Origin: Prorocentrum cordatum
Taxonomy: Eukaryota > Sar > Dinophyceae > Prorocentrales > Prorocentraceae
Direction: 5' to 3'
NCBI GenBank assembly: GCA_963575745.1
Contig: CAUYUJ010004014.1
Location: forward strand, 366,861-402,517
DNA: 35,657 nucleotides
Under the pieces are notes generated by a model. The model did no database searches. It was not told where the DNA came from and saw nothing but the letters and a program-made list of their open reading frames with translations. This document shows positions 27,115 through 35,597 of the stretch, piece by piece. Positions within the stretch are counted from its first letter, which is position 1. The number at the start of each line of letters is the position of its first letter. Both the position numbers and the translations under genes were made by a program.

Positions 27115-27862
27115 TTTCCTTCGTTTTTTGTTTCGAGTGAAGCGGCTCCCAGGCGGCTCTCATGGCCTATTTCTTTGCATTTCTCTCGTGAACTTGCCAG
27201 AGGGCCCCAAGACGGCCCAAGAAGGCCCCAAAACGGCTTCAGGGGGCCCCACGACGGCCCCAAGAGAGCTTCAGATGGCCTCCAGACGGTCCGAGAGAGT
27301 CTCGAGGCGGCTCCAGCGGCCTTCAACATTGATTGCCCTTGTGTTTTTGCAGGTATGTCTGGTTATCCTTTTTTCAGTCCCAGACGGCCCAAGAGGCCCC
27401 AAAGCTCGCCCCAAGACGGCCCCAGAGGCGCCCCAAAGGGGCCCACACCAGTCCAAGAGGGCCCCTAGATGGGCCCGAGGCGGCCCACGAGGCCCCAAAG
27501 ATCGTCCCAAAACAGCCCCAGAGGCCCCCAAAGGGGCCGAAAATCGTCCAAGAGGGCCCCCGGACGGCCCAAGAAGGCCCCAAGACGGCCCAAGAGGGCC
27601 CCAAGACGGCCCAAGAGGGCCCACAGACTGCCCCAAGAGAGCCCCAAGAGAGCCCCAAGAGGCTCCCAAGCGGGCCCGAAGAGGCGGTACGGGGTCTGGA
27701 TGGCCCAAAGTCGGCCCAAGAGTCCAAAAACGTGGTTTATCGCGCTCTAGTGCCTTCCCAAGATACCAACACGCCCTAGTTCCCCTTGAAGAGGCCTCTT
27801 GCGGCGTCTAGATAGCCCTAGAGGGCGCCCAATATGCCACCAAGATGCCCCAAGAGAGCCTC
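27115..27862 (-). repeat. Array H, block 9 (minus orientation, most regular)
   Basis: The leader at about 27127-27195 (TTCGAGTGAAGCGGCTCCC, GGCGGCTCTCATGGCC) matches the block 8 leader. It is followed by an array, a spacer (about 27326-27380) and a longer array. Two perfect adjacent 21-bp units lie at 27576-27617, each built from GGCCCCAAGAC plus GGCCCAAGAG. The heptapeptide pattern in any frame (for example GPKTAQE) follows from the 21-bp period. Confidence 0.72.
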
Positions 27863-27868
27863 CAGACG

Positions 27869-27912
27869 GGGAGAGAGAGAGAGAGAGAAACAAAAAAAAA
27901 AAAAAAAAAAAA
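27869..27912 (+). repeat. GA repeat and A run at the H orientation switch
   Basis: About 10 GA dinucleotides (27869-27888) are followed by AAC and a run of about 21 A. It lies in the gap between minus-type H block 9 and plus-type H block 10. The A run could be a retroposon tail, but no body was recognised. Confidence 0.7.
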
Positions 27913-28029
27913 CGGGCAAGCCAGCGACATCTCGCGCTCTGAAAGTACATGCGCTTTCCGTCCCCGTGCCAAGCAGGTTTAATGGCCTTCGGCCCATCCC
28001 GCTACAGTGCCTGGGCTGCGGGGATGAAG

Positions 28030-28640
28030 CATCTTGGATGTTCGTGGGGATCTCGGGGGAGGCTTCTTGGGGTGTCTCTTGGAGGCAGTTTGGGCGCCTC
28101 TTGGGGGCCGTGTGGGGGCCTCCTGGGGCATCTCTTTGGCATCGGGGGGGCCTCTTGGGGCCTCTTCTGGGGCTTCTTCGGGGCCTCTTGGGGCCTCCTG
28201 GGCGCCTCTTGGGACCTCCTGGGGGCCTCGTCGAGCGGAAAGCTTGGATCTTCGGTGCGTGTTCCCTCTCTGGGGTTCTCTTTGAGCCGCCTTGGAGCCC
28301 TCTCGGGCTGGGTGTGGGCGCCTCGTGGCTGTCTTTGGGGCCCTCTTGGTCCGTTCGGCGGCCCTCTTGGAGGCCTCTTGGGGCGGTCTTCGGGGCCTCT
28401 ATGGGGTCGCCTGGGAGCGTCGGGAAGCCGAAAAGGCGAGAACGCCAAGATCCTTCAAAGATCAAGGATCCTTCAAAGATCAAGGAAAATCAATGATGTT
28501 GGCATCCTGGGGCCCTCTTGGGAGGCCTCTGAGGGGCCTCTTTGGGAGTCTCGGAGACCTCCTGGGCCGTCTGGGGGCCGTCTTGGGGGCTTCTTGGGGC
28601 CCTTGTGGCCCGTCTTAGGGCCCTCTTGGGTCCAGAGCGG
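28030..28640 (+). repeat. Array H, block 10 (plus orientation)
   Basis: GGGGCCTCTTGGGG, GGCGCCTCTTGGGACC and GGGCCGTCTTGG words. It includes GAGCGGAAAGCTTGG (about 28233), a GGGAAGCCGAAAAGGCGAGA word (about 28424) and an exact 18-bp tandem pair, ATCCTTCAAAGATCAAGG (28451-28487). Confidence 0.68.
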
Positions 28641-29189
28641 TCAGGCGACAAGACGCGGGGGAACCGCGGGCCGACGCGGGCCGCCCCAGAAGTTTTGGCC
28701 CGAGAGGCTCCGAACCCCTCGGGAACTCCTCACGAGTGACGACTGAGGCTCAAAGGGGTAGTGGAAGGATCGGGCGTGGACAGACCTCCTACCCTGACAC
28801 GTCGATTAAGGAATTGGCCGTTTTCGGTTGGCGTCGCGGCCGTCATTTTTGCGGGTCCAAGTCCGTCCGTTTCGGTCCCAGGCCGTTTTCATTAAGGGGA
28901 GGTTTACTAAAGGGAGGTTTGTCCTCCGCCGAAAGGACCTGAGGACACGCCCATTCCGCGCACAGCGGCAAGGTGGCGGATCTGTGCGGGTGGTGCGCAG
29001 AGCAGATCTCGGTGGAGCCGTTCTTGCGGGGGTCGCGGGCACCTCGCCGCGTGACCATTATACGACGGCGGGCGCCGCGCTCGTCGCCGGGCCGTGGGGG
29101 GCCAGGTCTCCCGCGTTGGGCGCGGGGGGTCAGAGACACCGCAAATGGCGACCTCCCTTTTCTCCTCGTTATCCTACTCTATCCCTCTG
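28641..29189. other. No gene recognised
   Basis: GC-rich unassigned sequence. An AGGGGAGGTTTACTAAAGGG near-duplication lies at about 28896-28920. No protein family is seen. Confidence 0.35.
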
Positions 29190-29335
29190 CCTCATCCTCC
29201 TCATCCTCCTCCGCCTCCGCCTCCTCCTCCTCCCTCATCATCCTCTTCCCCCTGCTCCCTCATCATCTCGCTCCCTCTCTTCTTCATCCACCTCTTTCCC
29301 CATCCTCTCTTTCTCATGATCTCTCCTCGCCTTTC
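29190..29335. repeat. Degenerate TCC/CTC tract
   Basis: Pyrimidine-rich CATCCTCCTC words decayed from a TCC microsatellite. Confidence 0.75.
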
Positions 29336-30136
29336 GTCCCTCCTCCCCCACACGCAGAGACGCGTGCTTCTGGGGCGAGAGTTGGAAACACAGGAGGAAC
29401 ACGCGCGAGGAGGAAGAGGTTGAGAAGGGGAGGAGCCGACGAGGATGAGGACGACGCGGAAGGGTGAAGAAGGGTGAGGAGGAGGTCGACCCTTGGCCCG
29501 AAACCCAACCATCGACCGTCGATCTTCGATCATCTACCCACAGATCCGATGTCGTGATTTTTTCAATACGTGGTCCCCAGAAGTCTCGACCCCTTCCCCG
29601 GGACCGGTTTCTCGTCCGGAGTCGTCTTTTGACGGCCCCGGGGCCCGGCGAGGGCCCCTCGAGGCCGAAAAGTGCGAAACACCTCCGCCTCGCTGTTTTT
29701 TTTCAACGCGTGGGATCTCTGGGTGTTTTTTGGGACCCTCCGTCATCGAAGCCCGAGGTTCGACGCCCGGCCCTCGCCTTCCGCCCCCCCCCCCCGAGGC
29801 CCGGGGTTTTGCGGCTCATGCGGATTCTTCGGTCAGGCCCAGCTCAGAGGGCTCGGGAATCCTTGCCGCCCACAGTTGATTACCAAGGCCAGGCGCGAGT
29901 ACCTTGATCGTATCTCTCGCGACCTGTTTCCCAAAGCCTGAGCTAGCATGCTTTTATCACTACGTGATGGCGGAAATCCTGGAAATCCCCCCCCGAGGCC
30001 CGGGGCCGCCACCCGGGCCGCCCTCGTGCGCGGGGGCGCCCCCGAGGGCCGCGGCGAGCCCGCCGCCGCGCCCGGAGGCTCCCCCCCGCCCCCCCCACCC
30101 CTGCGGCGTCCTCGGCGTCGGCGTCGGCGTCGCTCC
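29336..30136. other. No gene recognised
   Basis: Unassigned. Two related phrases with TTTTTTCAA-ACGTGG or TTTTTTTTCAACGCGTGGG (about 29560 and 29696), and two C-run plus GAGGCCCGGGG phrases (about 29788 and 29990), show old local duplications. No protein is recognised. Confidence 0.35.
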
Positions 30137-30455
30137 TCCTCCTCTCCTCCTCCTCCTCCTCCTCCTCCTCCTCCTCCTCCTCCTCCTCCTCCTCGTCCAA
30201 CTCCTCCTCCTCCTGTTTCTCCTCCTCCTCGTCCAACTCCTCTCCTCCTCCTCTCCTCGTTCCTCCTCCTCCTCCTCCTGTTTCTCCTCCTCCTCCTCCT
30301 CCTCCTGTCTCTCCTCCTCCTCCTCCTCCTCCTCCTTTTCTCCTCCCCCTCCTCCTCGTCCAACTCCTCCTCCTCCTCCTGTTTCTCCTCCTCCTCCTTT
30401 TTCTCCTCCTCCTCCTCCTCCTCCTCCTCCTCCTCTTCCTCTTCCTCTTCCTCCA
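30137..30455. repeat. TCC microsatellite, interrupted
   Basis: Over 300 bp of TCC/CTC repeats with recurring interruptions CGTCCAACTCC and TGTTTCTCC. The regular interruptions suggest expansion of a longer unit by unequal exchange. All homopolymer frames are dismissed. Confidence 0.92.
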
Positions 30456-30768
30456 CAGTTACGCATAATGAGTACGCATCTCCCCTCTCCCCGGGTGGCA
30501 TCCTGAAGATATCCCCAGCCCTCTCTCCGCGTATTTTCTCTTGTTTTACATTGGATTCCCGGGAAGCGGGCTTCCGCTTGGGATTTCGCTGAAAATGCTG
30601 TTCCCGTTGAAGCGCTTGTCTCATGTTCGGGCTTCCGCTCGTTCCGAATCGTACTCCCGCTGCAGCGTTTGCCTCATGTCCTCGCTGCCGCTCGGTCCGA
30701 ATCGTGCTTCGGCTGCAGCGTTGGCCGTCCTTCCAACTAGTCTCCAAAATTTGAAAGTGATAAAAAAA
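30456..30768. other. No gene recognised; short internal duplication
   Basis: A GCTTCCGCTCG/GCTGCCGCTCG plus TCCGAATCGT phrase repeats at about 30638-30655 and 30685-30705, with CTGCAGCGTT at about 30660 and 30712. This indicates a tandem unit of about 50 bp. No gene was seen. Confidence 0.4.
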
Positions 30769-30963
30769 TCGGGCCGGACGAAAGGGGGGGATTGGGAAAG
30801 GGGGGGTTACGAAATTTGCTGCATGCAGCTGGTTTCGGCCCCACCGAGGGGCCCATTCCTCGATACATAGCCGCCTCCGGCGCCAGGAGGCGCCAGGAAA
30901 ATCAGCTACGTGAGCTGATTCTCAAACCCCCCCTTTGCTCTCCCCCCCTTTCGCCCGACCCGA
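30769..30963 (+). mobile_element. Foldback element F, copy 2
   Basis: 195 bp with inverted ends: TCGGGCCGGACGAAAGGGGG at the left and CCCCTTTCGCCCGACCCGA at the right. It shares GCAGCTGGTTTCGGCCCC, CCCATTCCTCGATACAT and CGTGAGCTGATTCTCAAACC with copy 1, plus an insertion of about 20 bp (CGCCTCCGGCGCCAGG). A runs of about 7 bases flank both sides. Confidence 0.8.
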
Positions 30964-31146
30964 AAAAAAACCATCGAAAGTGATTGCACATTTGGTGGTG
31001 CCGGTTCGTTGATTGTTGCGCCCTAGGGCCCCCCTCCAACTTGGAGGCGCCGTCGCTCTCAGATAGCATCAAGCGGGAGCCCCGTTCCTGTTATGAGAAG
31101 GCGATGTTGGAAGCAGAGCCAGCAAATACTCTCCATCAGCCCCGCC

Positions 31147-31393
31147 CTTAGCGGGCCCTGGAAACGACAGGGCCGTTTTTTTACCGGTTCCGTTTTGCCG
31201 CTTGTTTGCCGGTTCCGACGCCGCTTTTTTACCGGTTCCGTCGCCGTTTCTTGACCGGTTCCGGCTCCGGTTCCAATCCTGGCGCCGTTGTTTTGTTGTT
31301 TCCGGTCGCCGTTTTTTTGCCGTTTCCATTTGCAAGGGACTTTTTGGGGGAAACGGTGAAAAAACGGCCTTGCCGTTTCCGGGGCCCACACAG
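31147..31393 (+). mobile_element. MITE-like element G, copy 2
   Basis: 247 bp matching copy 1 throughout. Left end CTTAGCGGGCCCTGGAAACG; right end CGTTTCCGGGGCCCACACAG. GCCCCGCC is duplicated exactly on both sides (31139-31146 and 31394-31401), which fixes the element boundaries for the family. Confidence 0.92.
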
Positions 31394-31507
31394 GCCCCGC
31401 CTTGTGTGGAGTTTTTGGGGAAACCTAAGGAGCTAGACATGGAGCCGCGACTCCAGACTGGCCCATGGACCTCTCGAAGACGATCCACTTTTCCTCCGAA
31501 GACTCTG

Positions 31508-31692
31508 GCGCCATGCCATGACATGCTGTGCGGTGTTGTGTTCTGCGCTGCTGTGCGATGCCATGCTTTGCGTTGCAATGTTTTGTGATTCAATGCTTCA
31601 CTGCGCAATGCCACGCCATGTCATGGCATGCTACGTTCTGCCGTGTTTTTTTTCTACGCCATGCCATGCCGTGCTTTACCATGCATCGCGTA
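31508..31692 (+). repeat. Degenerate CCATGC array
   Basis: Words GCCATGCCATGACATGC, GATGCCATGC, CCACGCCATGTCATGGCATG and ACGCCATGCCATGCCGTGC repeat irregularly over 185 bp. This is a decayed low-order repeat with many NlaIII-type CATG sites. Confidence 0.65.
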
Positions 31693-31804
31693 CCTTCTCA
31701 CGATTATTGCCCTGCTCGACATCCGACTGTGCGAATAGGGAGGATATCTACACCATGGTAAGGGATAGGAGGGAAGGATAGGACGTCAGATCTGATGCAA
31801 GCGC

Positions 31805-31970
31805 ACCTAGCTTACCCTCCATCCCCGTCATCCTCCCCCGCCTCCTCCTCCTCCTCCTCCTCCCCCTCCTCCTCCTCTTCCTTCTCCTCTCCCTCCTCCT
31901 GCCCCTCCTCCTCCGCCGCCTCCTCCTCCCCCTCCGCCTCCTCCTCCTCTCCCTCCCCATCCCCTCTGCG
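31805..31970. repeat. CTC/TCC microsatellite, degenerate
   Basis: Polypyrimidine CTC repeats with CCGCC and TTCC interruptions. Confidence 0.88.
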
Positions 31971-33234
31971 ATCGCGTTGAGAGTGCTGGCTCGAGAGTCG
32001 CGGCGTCTTATTCGCACGGTCGGGCGTCTCCCCCATTGCGCGAGGTGGGTTCTGGATGAGCCGTATGTCATTACGCCTCTCGAGTTGCCGCTCTGGCTGT
32101 CGCTTGGATTTGCACAGGTGCTTGCGATCTCCCCCACAGTTGGTAGCTGAACGGCTTGGTGGTGGCATCCATTTTTTCTGGGGGGGCACCATGCGTTCAT
32201 CTGTTGCTGTTGAGAAAACATATTCCTCCTGTTGGGCCAGTGAACCGCAGCCACAGCCTCCCGCATCAAATAAGCAAACCAACGAGCAAACATAGATCCT
32301 GCAGTACTGAGTCCCGATTCGCACTCGAATGCTGCACTCAAAAACTACTCGAATTGGGACCGTTGCCCGCGAGGAGCATAGACAGTGACTTCGCAGCCGC
32401 TACGTCATGAGGGTGGCTGAGACACAGCTCTTCAAAAAACCGAGACCAGATGACCCCAAACGTTGCACAACGCTATCTCCTCTTCCTTACGTTGGGCAAG
32501 TTTAGGTTTTGAGGCCAACGAGAAAGGCAGCCTAGGTGACTGCAGCGGGGAAAGGGAGAAGGCAACGCGTCATAGGGAACAGCAGACAGACCAATGCAGG
32601 CTCGGAGTATGCGATCACCAGGCTGGCCGCAGGCAGGGTGACGGAGGCGAGCATGATCCGCAATGTTTTACAGTGGCATGTAAAGACGAGGGAGCGAGTG
32701 AGCTCGAGCTATTGTGTAAACCTCCTCCTGCTCTTCCTCCGTCTCATCCCTCCAACTCCTTTCATGGTAAACCAAAATCGCGACGGGACGTTTTTGTTGA
32801 CGATTTCCGACCTCCCGCGGCCATCGATTGTCCTTGGGACGTTCATGGGATTCCCAGAAAAGGGTCCAGACCTCTGGGGTCGGCGTTTTGGGCGACAGCC
32901 AAAACAGGACGTCGAAGTTATGGGTCCTCTTCCTCCTCCGATCCTCCCTCCGCCTCCCCCTCCTCATCTCACTCATCCTCCTATCCCTCAGTCCTCCTTC
33001 CTTTTGCACAAGACGTGATTAGATGATGGCTGGCTGGTAGTCCTGCTTCAGCTCGTCGACATCATGGTGTAAGAACTTGCGCTGTGTGCCCAGATAATGT
33101 TTGCACCAGGGTTGCTGATCTGGTTTAGTTTAGTAATGTGTTGGGCTCCTTTAGTTATTGCCACCGATCTTAGGCGCCCCGTGCGCTGGCTGGGTTTCCC
33201 GATTCGACACGTTGGCGCTTGTACCCGCTCGTGC
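31971..33234. other. No gene recognised
   Basis: About 1.26 kb without repeats matched in this window. A plus-strand open frame at 32463-33026 (187 codons) contains Ser/Pro-rich sequence but no recognisable domain, and its codon use is not distinct from the surroundings. A short TCCTCC tract lies at about 32930-32990. Confidence 0.35.
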
Positions 33235-33500
33235 GCGGCCTGTGTGCTTACACAACATAGCATACATATCATAGCGTACACCACATAGTTTGCACCACAT
33301 ATCGTGCAGCGCATAGCTCACACCGCATAGCTCACACCACATCCATTCCACTGCTTAGCTGTCACAGCGTTAGTTCACGCCACATAGATTGCACAACATA
33401 GTTCAGACGATGCAGGTCACACCACACAGTTTACATAACCTGGCCCACACCACATAGCATTCACAGCATAGCCCACACCATTTAGATATCACCACATGGC
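33235..33500 (+). repeat. Degenerate CACACCACATAG array
   Basis: About 16 loosely spaced copies of CACACCACATAG, CACAGCATAG, GCACCACATA and ACACCGCATAGCTC, with spacing of roughly 14-18 bp. The composition is AC-rich on this strand. Probably a decayed minisatellite. Confidence 0.7.
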
Positions 33501-33975
33501 TCACAAAGCACTGGGAGCAGGGAGCGCATCACCACCACCACCTGGTGTGCGAGATGCGGGCGTTCACGATGTCCCGCGGGAACGCCCGAGACGATATACA
33601 CCACGACCACCCCAGGCCACCCTCTGCCTCCATCCTCCGGGTCGTGGTGCCGCTTCGTTCCCTCCTCCCGATCAGCACAGCTCACACCGCACGGCCTGCA
33701 CAACCATGTCTTCGCCTGCACCTGTGCAGGAACTCATCGGTTGGGAAGCACGCTCGGCAGCAAGTGGAGCATCCGCCTTGCCCTGAGACTCTGCCGTGTT
33801 AGGCCCACTGGAACACTGGGGCGGTCGGCCCCTGCTCCAGGGAGGGGAAGGGAACAAGCGGGCCGGGGCTGCAGGACCTCCCTCTCGCCGCCCGGGCGGG
33901 TTTCGCCTCGAGATCCCGGCCGGAGCGCGCCCCCTGGGAGAGGTCCAGGGAGCAGCGGTGTTCGGCCTCCTCTGG
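33501..33975. other. No gene recognised
   Basis: GC-rich unassigned sequence. No protein family or element match. Confidence 0.3.
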
Positions 33976-34036
33976 AGGTGGGACAGAGGAGGAGGAGGAG
34001 GAGGAGAGGAGGAGGAGGAGGAGGAGGAGGAGGAGA
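33976..34036. repeat. GGA microsatellite
   Basis: GGA repeats with one GAGAGG interruption. Confidence 0.9.
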
Positions 34037-34388
34037 GCCTCGCTGGCCCAGGCCAGCCATCGCACAGGCACGTGCTTGTTTGCGAGGCTTTCACAGCGCA
34101 TCTGCGCTGAAATCCCCCCTGCAGCCCCAACATTTTGGCTTGTAATTTGCAATGGTTGTTTCTGCTCCGACCAACGACGGGCTAAAGCAAAAATCAGGAT
34201 ATACCATTCCCGTGGCGCGACTTCGATGGTCACTCGTTCTCTTCTTTTGGTAGCTCTGGATGGCATCGCCCAGAACACCCACATGGCAGTCACTGTTGAT
34301 CGAGGCCACTTGCACTCGGATGGTTGCAGTGAAATTTGCCTCTGTCTCGATTCCCCACCGGTGGAGCCAGCGCCGCGTGGTGAGCATC
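34037..34388. other. Possible upstream or intronic sequence, no gene assigned
   Basis: Composition is close to that of the coding-like region that follows. A CATTTTGGCT word at about 34130 resembles part of the dinoflagellate spliced leader. It is too short and lacks the rest of the leader, so it is not called. Confidence 0.3.
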
Positions 34389-34506
34389 ATGGGCGCCATG
34401 GCCGAGGCCGAGGTGCAGGAGCCGGACATGGTCGACGACGTGGAGCTCCAGAACCAGATCGGCAGCATCGACATCTTCAGCTGCATCCTGTACCTCAGCA
34501 TTCGGG
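34389..34506 (+). CDS. Possible short exon, acidic N-terminal segment
   Basis: From the ATG at 34389 this frame reads MGAMAEAEVQEPDMVDD followed by VELQNQIGSIDIF and a short hydrophobic stretch. Nearly every third codon position is G or C, in contrast to the neighbouring frames, which argues for real coding use. The frame then runs into an unlike, Arg-rich sequence after about 34506, so the coding part must end or splice near there. No domain is recognised. The next coding-like frame (34618-35184) is in a different phase. An intron, or a frameshift in a decayed gene, is needed to connect them, and I could not find a splice pair that joins them in phase. Alternative: a chance open frame. Confidence 0.35.
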
Positions 34507-34780
34507 GTCTGAGGCCACGGGATCCGAGGATAACTTCGCACCGGAGGAGGGCACGGACAAGCGTTCTGCGGGCTTCGAGTTGCTTCAATATGGTGTGCCA
34601 GTTGGTGCGATCAGCAGGGCACCGAGGACGGCTACGACGACGTCGTGATCCGTGGGTCCGAGGGTGACTCTTCGCCGGAGGAGGGCATGGACAGTAGGTC
34701 TGCGGGCATCGACTCTCTTCCAACTGGTTCTCTCCGTCGGGATGCGCCTGGATTTCACTCCGCCGCCACGGCTCGCAGTG
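34505..34780 (+). repeat. Tandem duplicated coding module, 134-bp offset
   Basis: Copy 1 (about 34520-34600) reads GSEDNFAPEEGTDKRSAGFE in one frame. Copy 2 (about 34654-34735) reads GSEGDSSPEEGMDSRSAGID in another. The shared DNA words are CCGGAGGAGGGCA and TCTGCGGGC. The offset of 134 bp is not a multiple of three, so the copies cannot be read in one continuous frame. Confidence 0.65.
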
Positions 34781-35184
34781 CCGAGCCCCAGTATGAGCTT
34801 CAATCTCAGCCAGAGCCTGCTGACCCCGCACATGTTGTGACTGAGAGCGTACCTGGTCCAGAGTGCATTCAGGCTGCTGAGAACAAGGTTACCATCTTGG
34901 CAGAGATGGCGTTGCATCCAGTTTCCCACGATATGGACAGTGCTGCAGCTGAGCAGCTTCTCGCAGCGGTCGAGCGGTTCAATGTTCTGGAGGCCGAGGC
35001 CATCGCTGCTCTTGCTACCGCGAGGATTTTCACGCAGACTTCGTCGTCTACCGCCGCCACGCCCACTTCGGAAGATTTCTCAGGCCGGGTTGAAGCTGCC
35101 AAGAAAGAGCTGGTGAAAACCAAGATCAAGTTCCGCCGGTGGATTGACTTGTTGCGGGCCAGGCGCATGTTGCCGCAACGCTGA
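34618..35184 (+). CDS. Hypothetical protein fragment, C-terminal part
   Basis: An open frame beginning GTEDGYDDVVIRGSEGDSSP and ending RRMLPQR with TGA at 35182-35184 gives about 188 residues. The frame is open from 34513. The first in-frame ATG is at 34687, so the true start is unresolved and probably lies in an upstream exon. The first third is acidic and Ser/Glu-rich. The middle (QAAENKVTILAEMALHP to AIAALATARIF) is Ala-rich and predicted helical. The last 35 residues (EAAKKELVKTKIKFRRWIDL) are strongly basic and amphipathic, like a short coiled coil or nucleic-acid-binding tail. No family is recognised and I assign no function. Third-position bias is less GC-rich than in the short segment upstream. 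It could be an exon of a host gene or the remnant of a repeated-element gene. Confidence 0.42.
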   Translation, partial: GTEDGYDDVVIRGSEGDSSPEEGMDSRSAGIDSLPTGSLRRDAPGFHSAATARSAEPQYELQSQPEPADPAHVVTESVPGPECIQAAENKVTILAEMALHPVSHDMDSAAAEQLLAAVERFNVLEAEAIAALATARIFTQTSSSTAATPTSEDFSGRVEAAKKELVKTKIKFRRWIDLLRARRMLPQR

Positions 35185-35597
35185 TATCCTTGTCACTTGA
35201 TTGTTTTGCGACGCTGGGTACGAGTGCGTAGCATGGCGTGCTGTGAGAACGGGCGGCGCAGGTTTGACGCGTCTGAGTGTTGCTGGTCGTGGCTCGAATT
35301 CCTGGTCCTGGTCCGCGGTTCGGCCCTTGTGGGCCCTGTTTCTGGGGTGGCCCTTGTGGGCTTTTTGTTGTCCAGGGCGCCCTTTGCCCAAGCTCCCCCC
35401 CTGCGGGCCCTCCTCCTCGTTTTTTCTCTTCCTCTCCTGCGCCCCCCCCTCTTGGGGGGGTGCGCGGGCTTTGGGCTGCCCTCTCCGTGTGGCTCGTGGT
35501 CTGGGGGGGCCCTCGTCGCCGCCGTCCCCATCCCGCTCTGTCTCGCCATTTTCTTAGTCTTAGGCTTCGACGCTCCGCCTTCGACCGAACCGAACCG
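35185..35597. other. Downstream of the hypothetical gene; no gene recognised
   Basis: The sequence contains a GGCCCTTGTGGGCCCTG and GGCCCTTGTGGGCTTTTTG near-duplicate pair (about 35324-35363) that can form hairpins. It may be a 3' untranslated region, but no termination or polyadenylation signal can be defined. Confidence 0.35.

Noticed and set aside
25957-27811. Long plus-strand frames (305 and 242 codons) with repeating GPKTAQE-like peptides
   Set aside because: Both strands and several frames are open because the 21-bp H unit lacks stops. The frames cross unit boundaries and spacers without a change in character. Considered repeats unless peptides are found.
30137-30455. Interrupted TCC tract as a coding Ser/Pro-rich protein
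   Set aside because: The interruptions (CGTCCAACTCC, TGTTTCTCC) repeat as DNA words and do not preserve any one reading frame.
32463-33026. A 187-codon plus-strand frame, considered as a gene
   Set aside because: No recognisable domain, a weak start, an alternative overlapping frame of similar length in another phase, and a Ser/Pro tail that reflects a TCCTCC stretch. Not enough to call.
34128-34140. CATTTTGGCT resembling part of the dinoflagellate spliced leader
   Set aside because: Only about 10 of 22 bases match and the rest of the leader is absent. A 10-base match is expected by chance in a window of this size.
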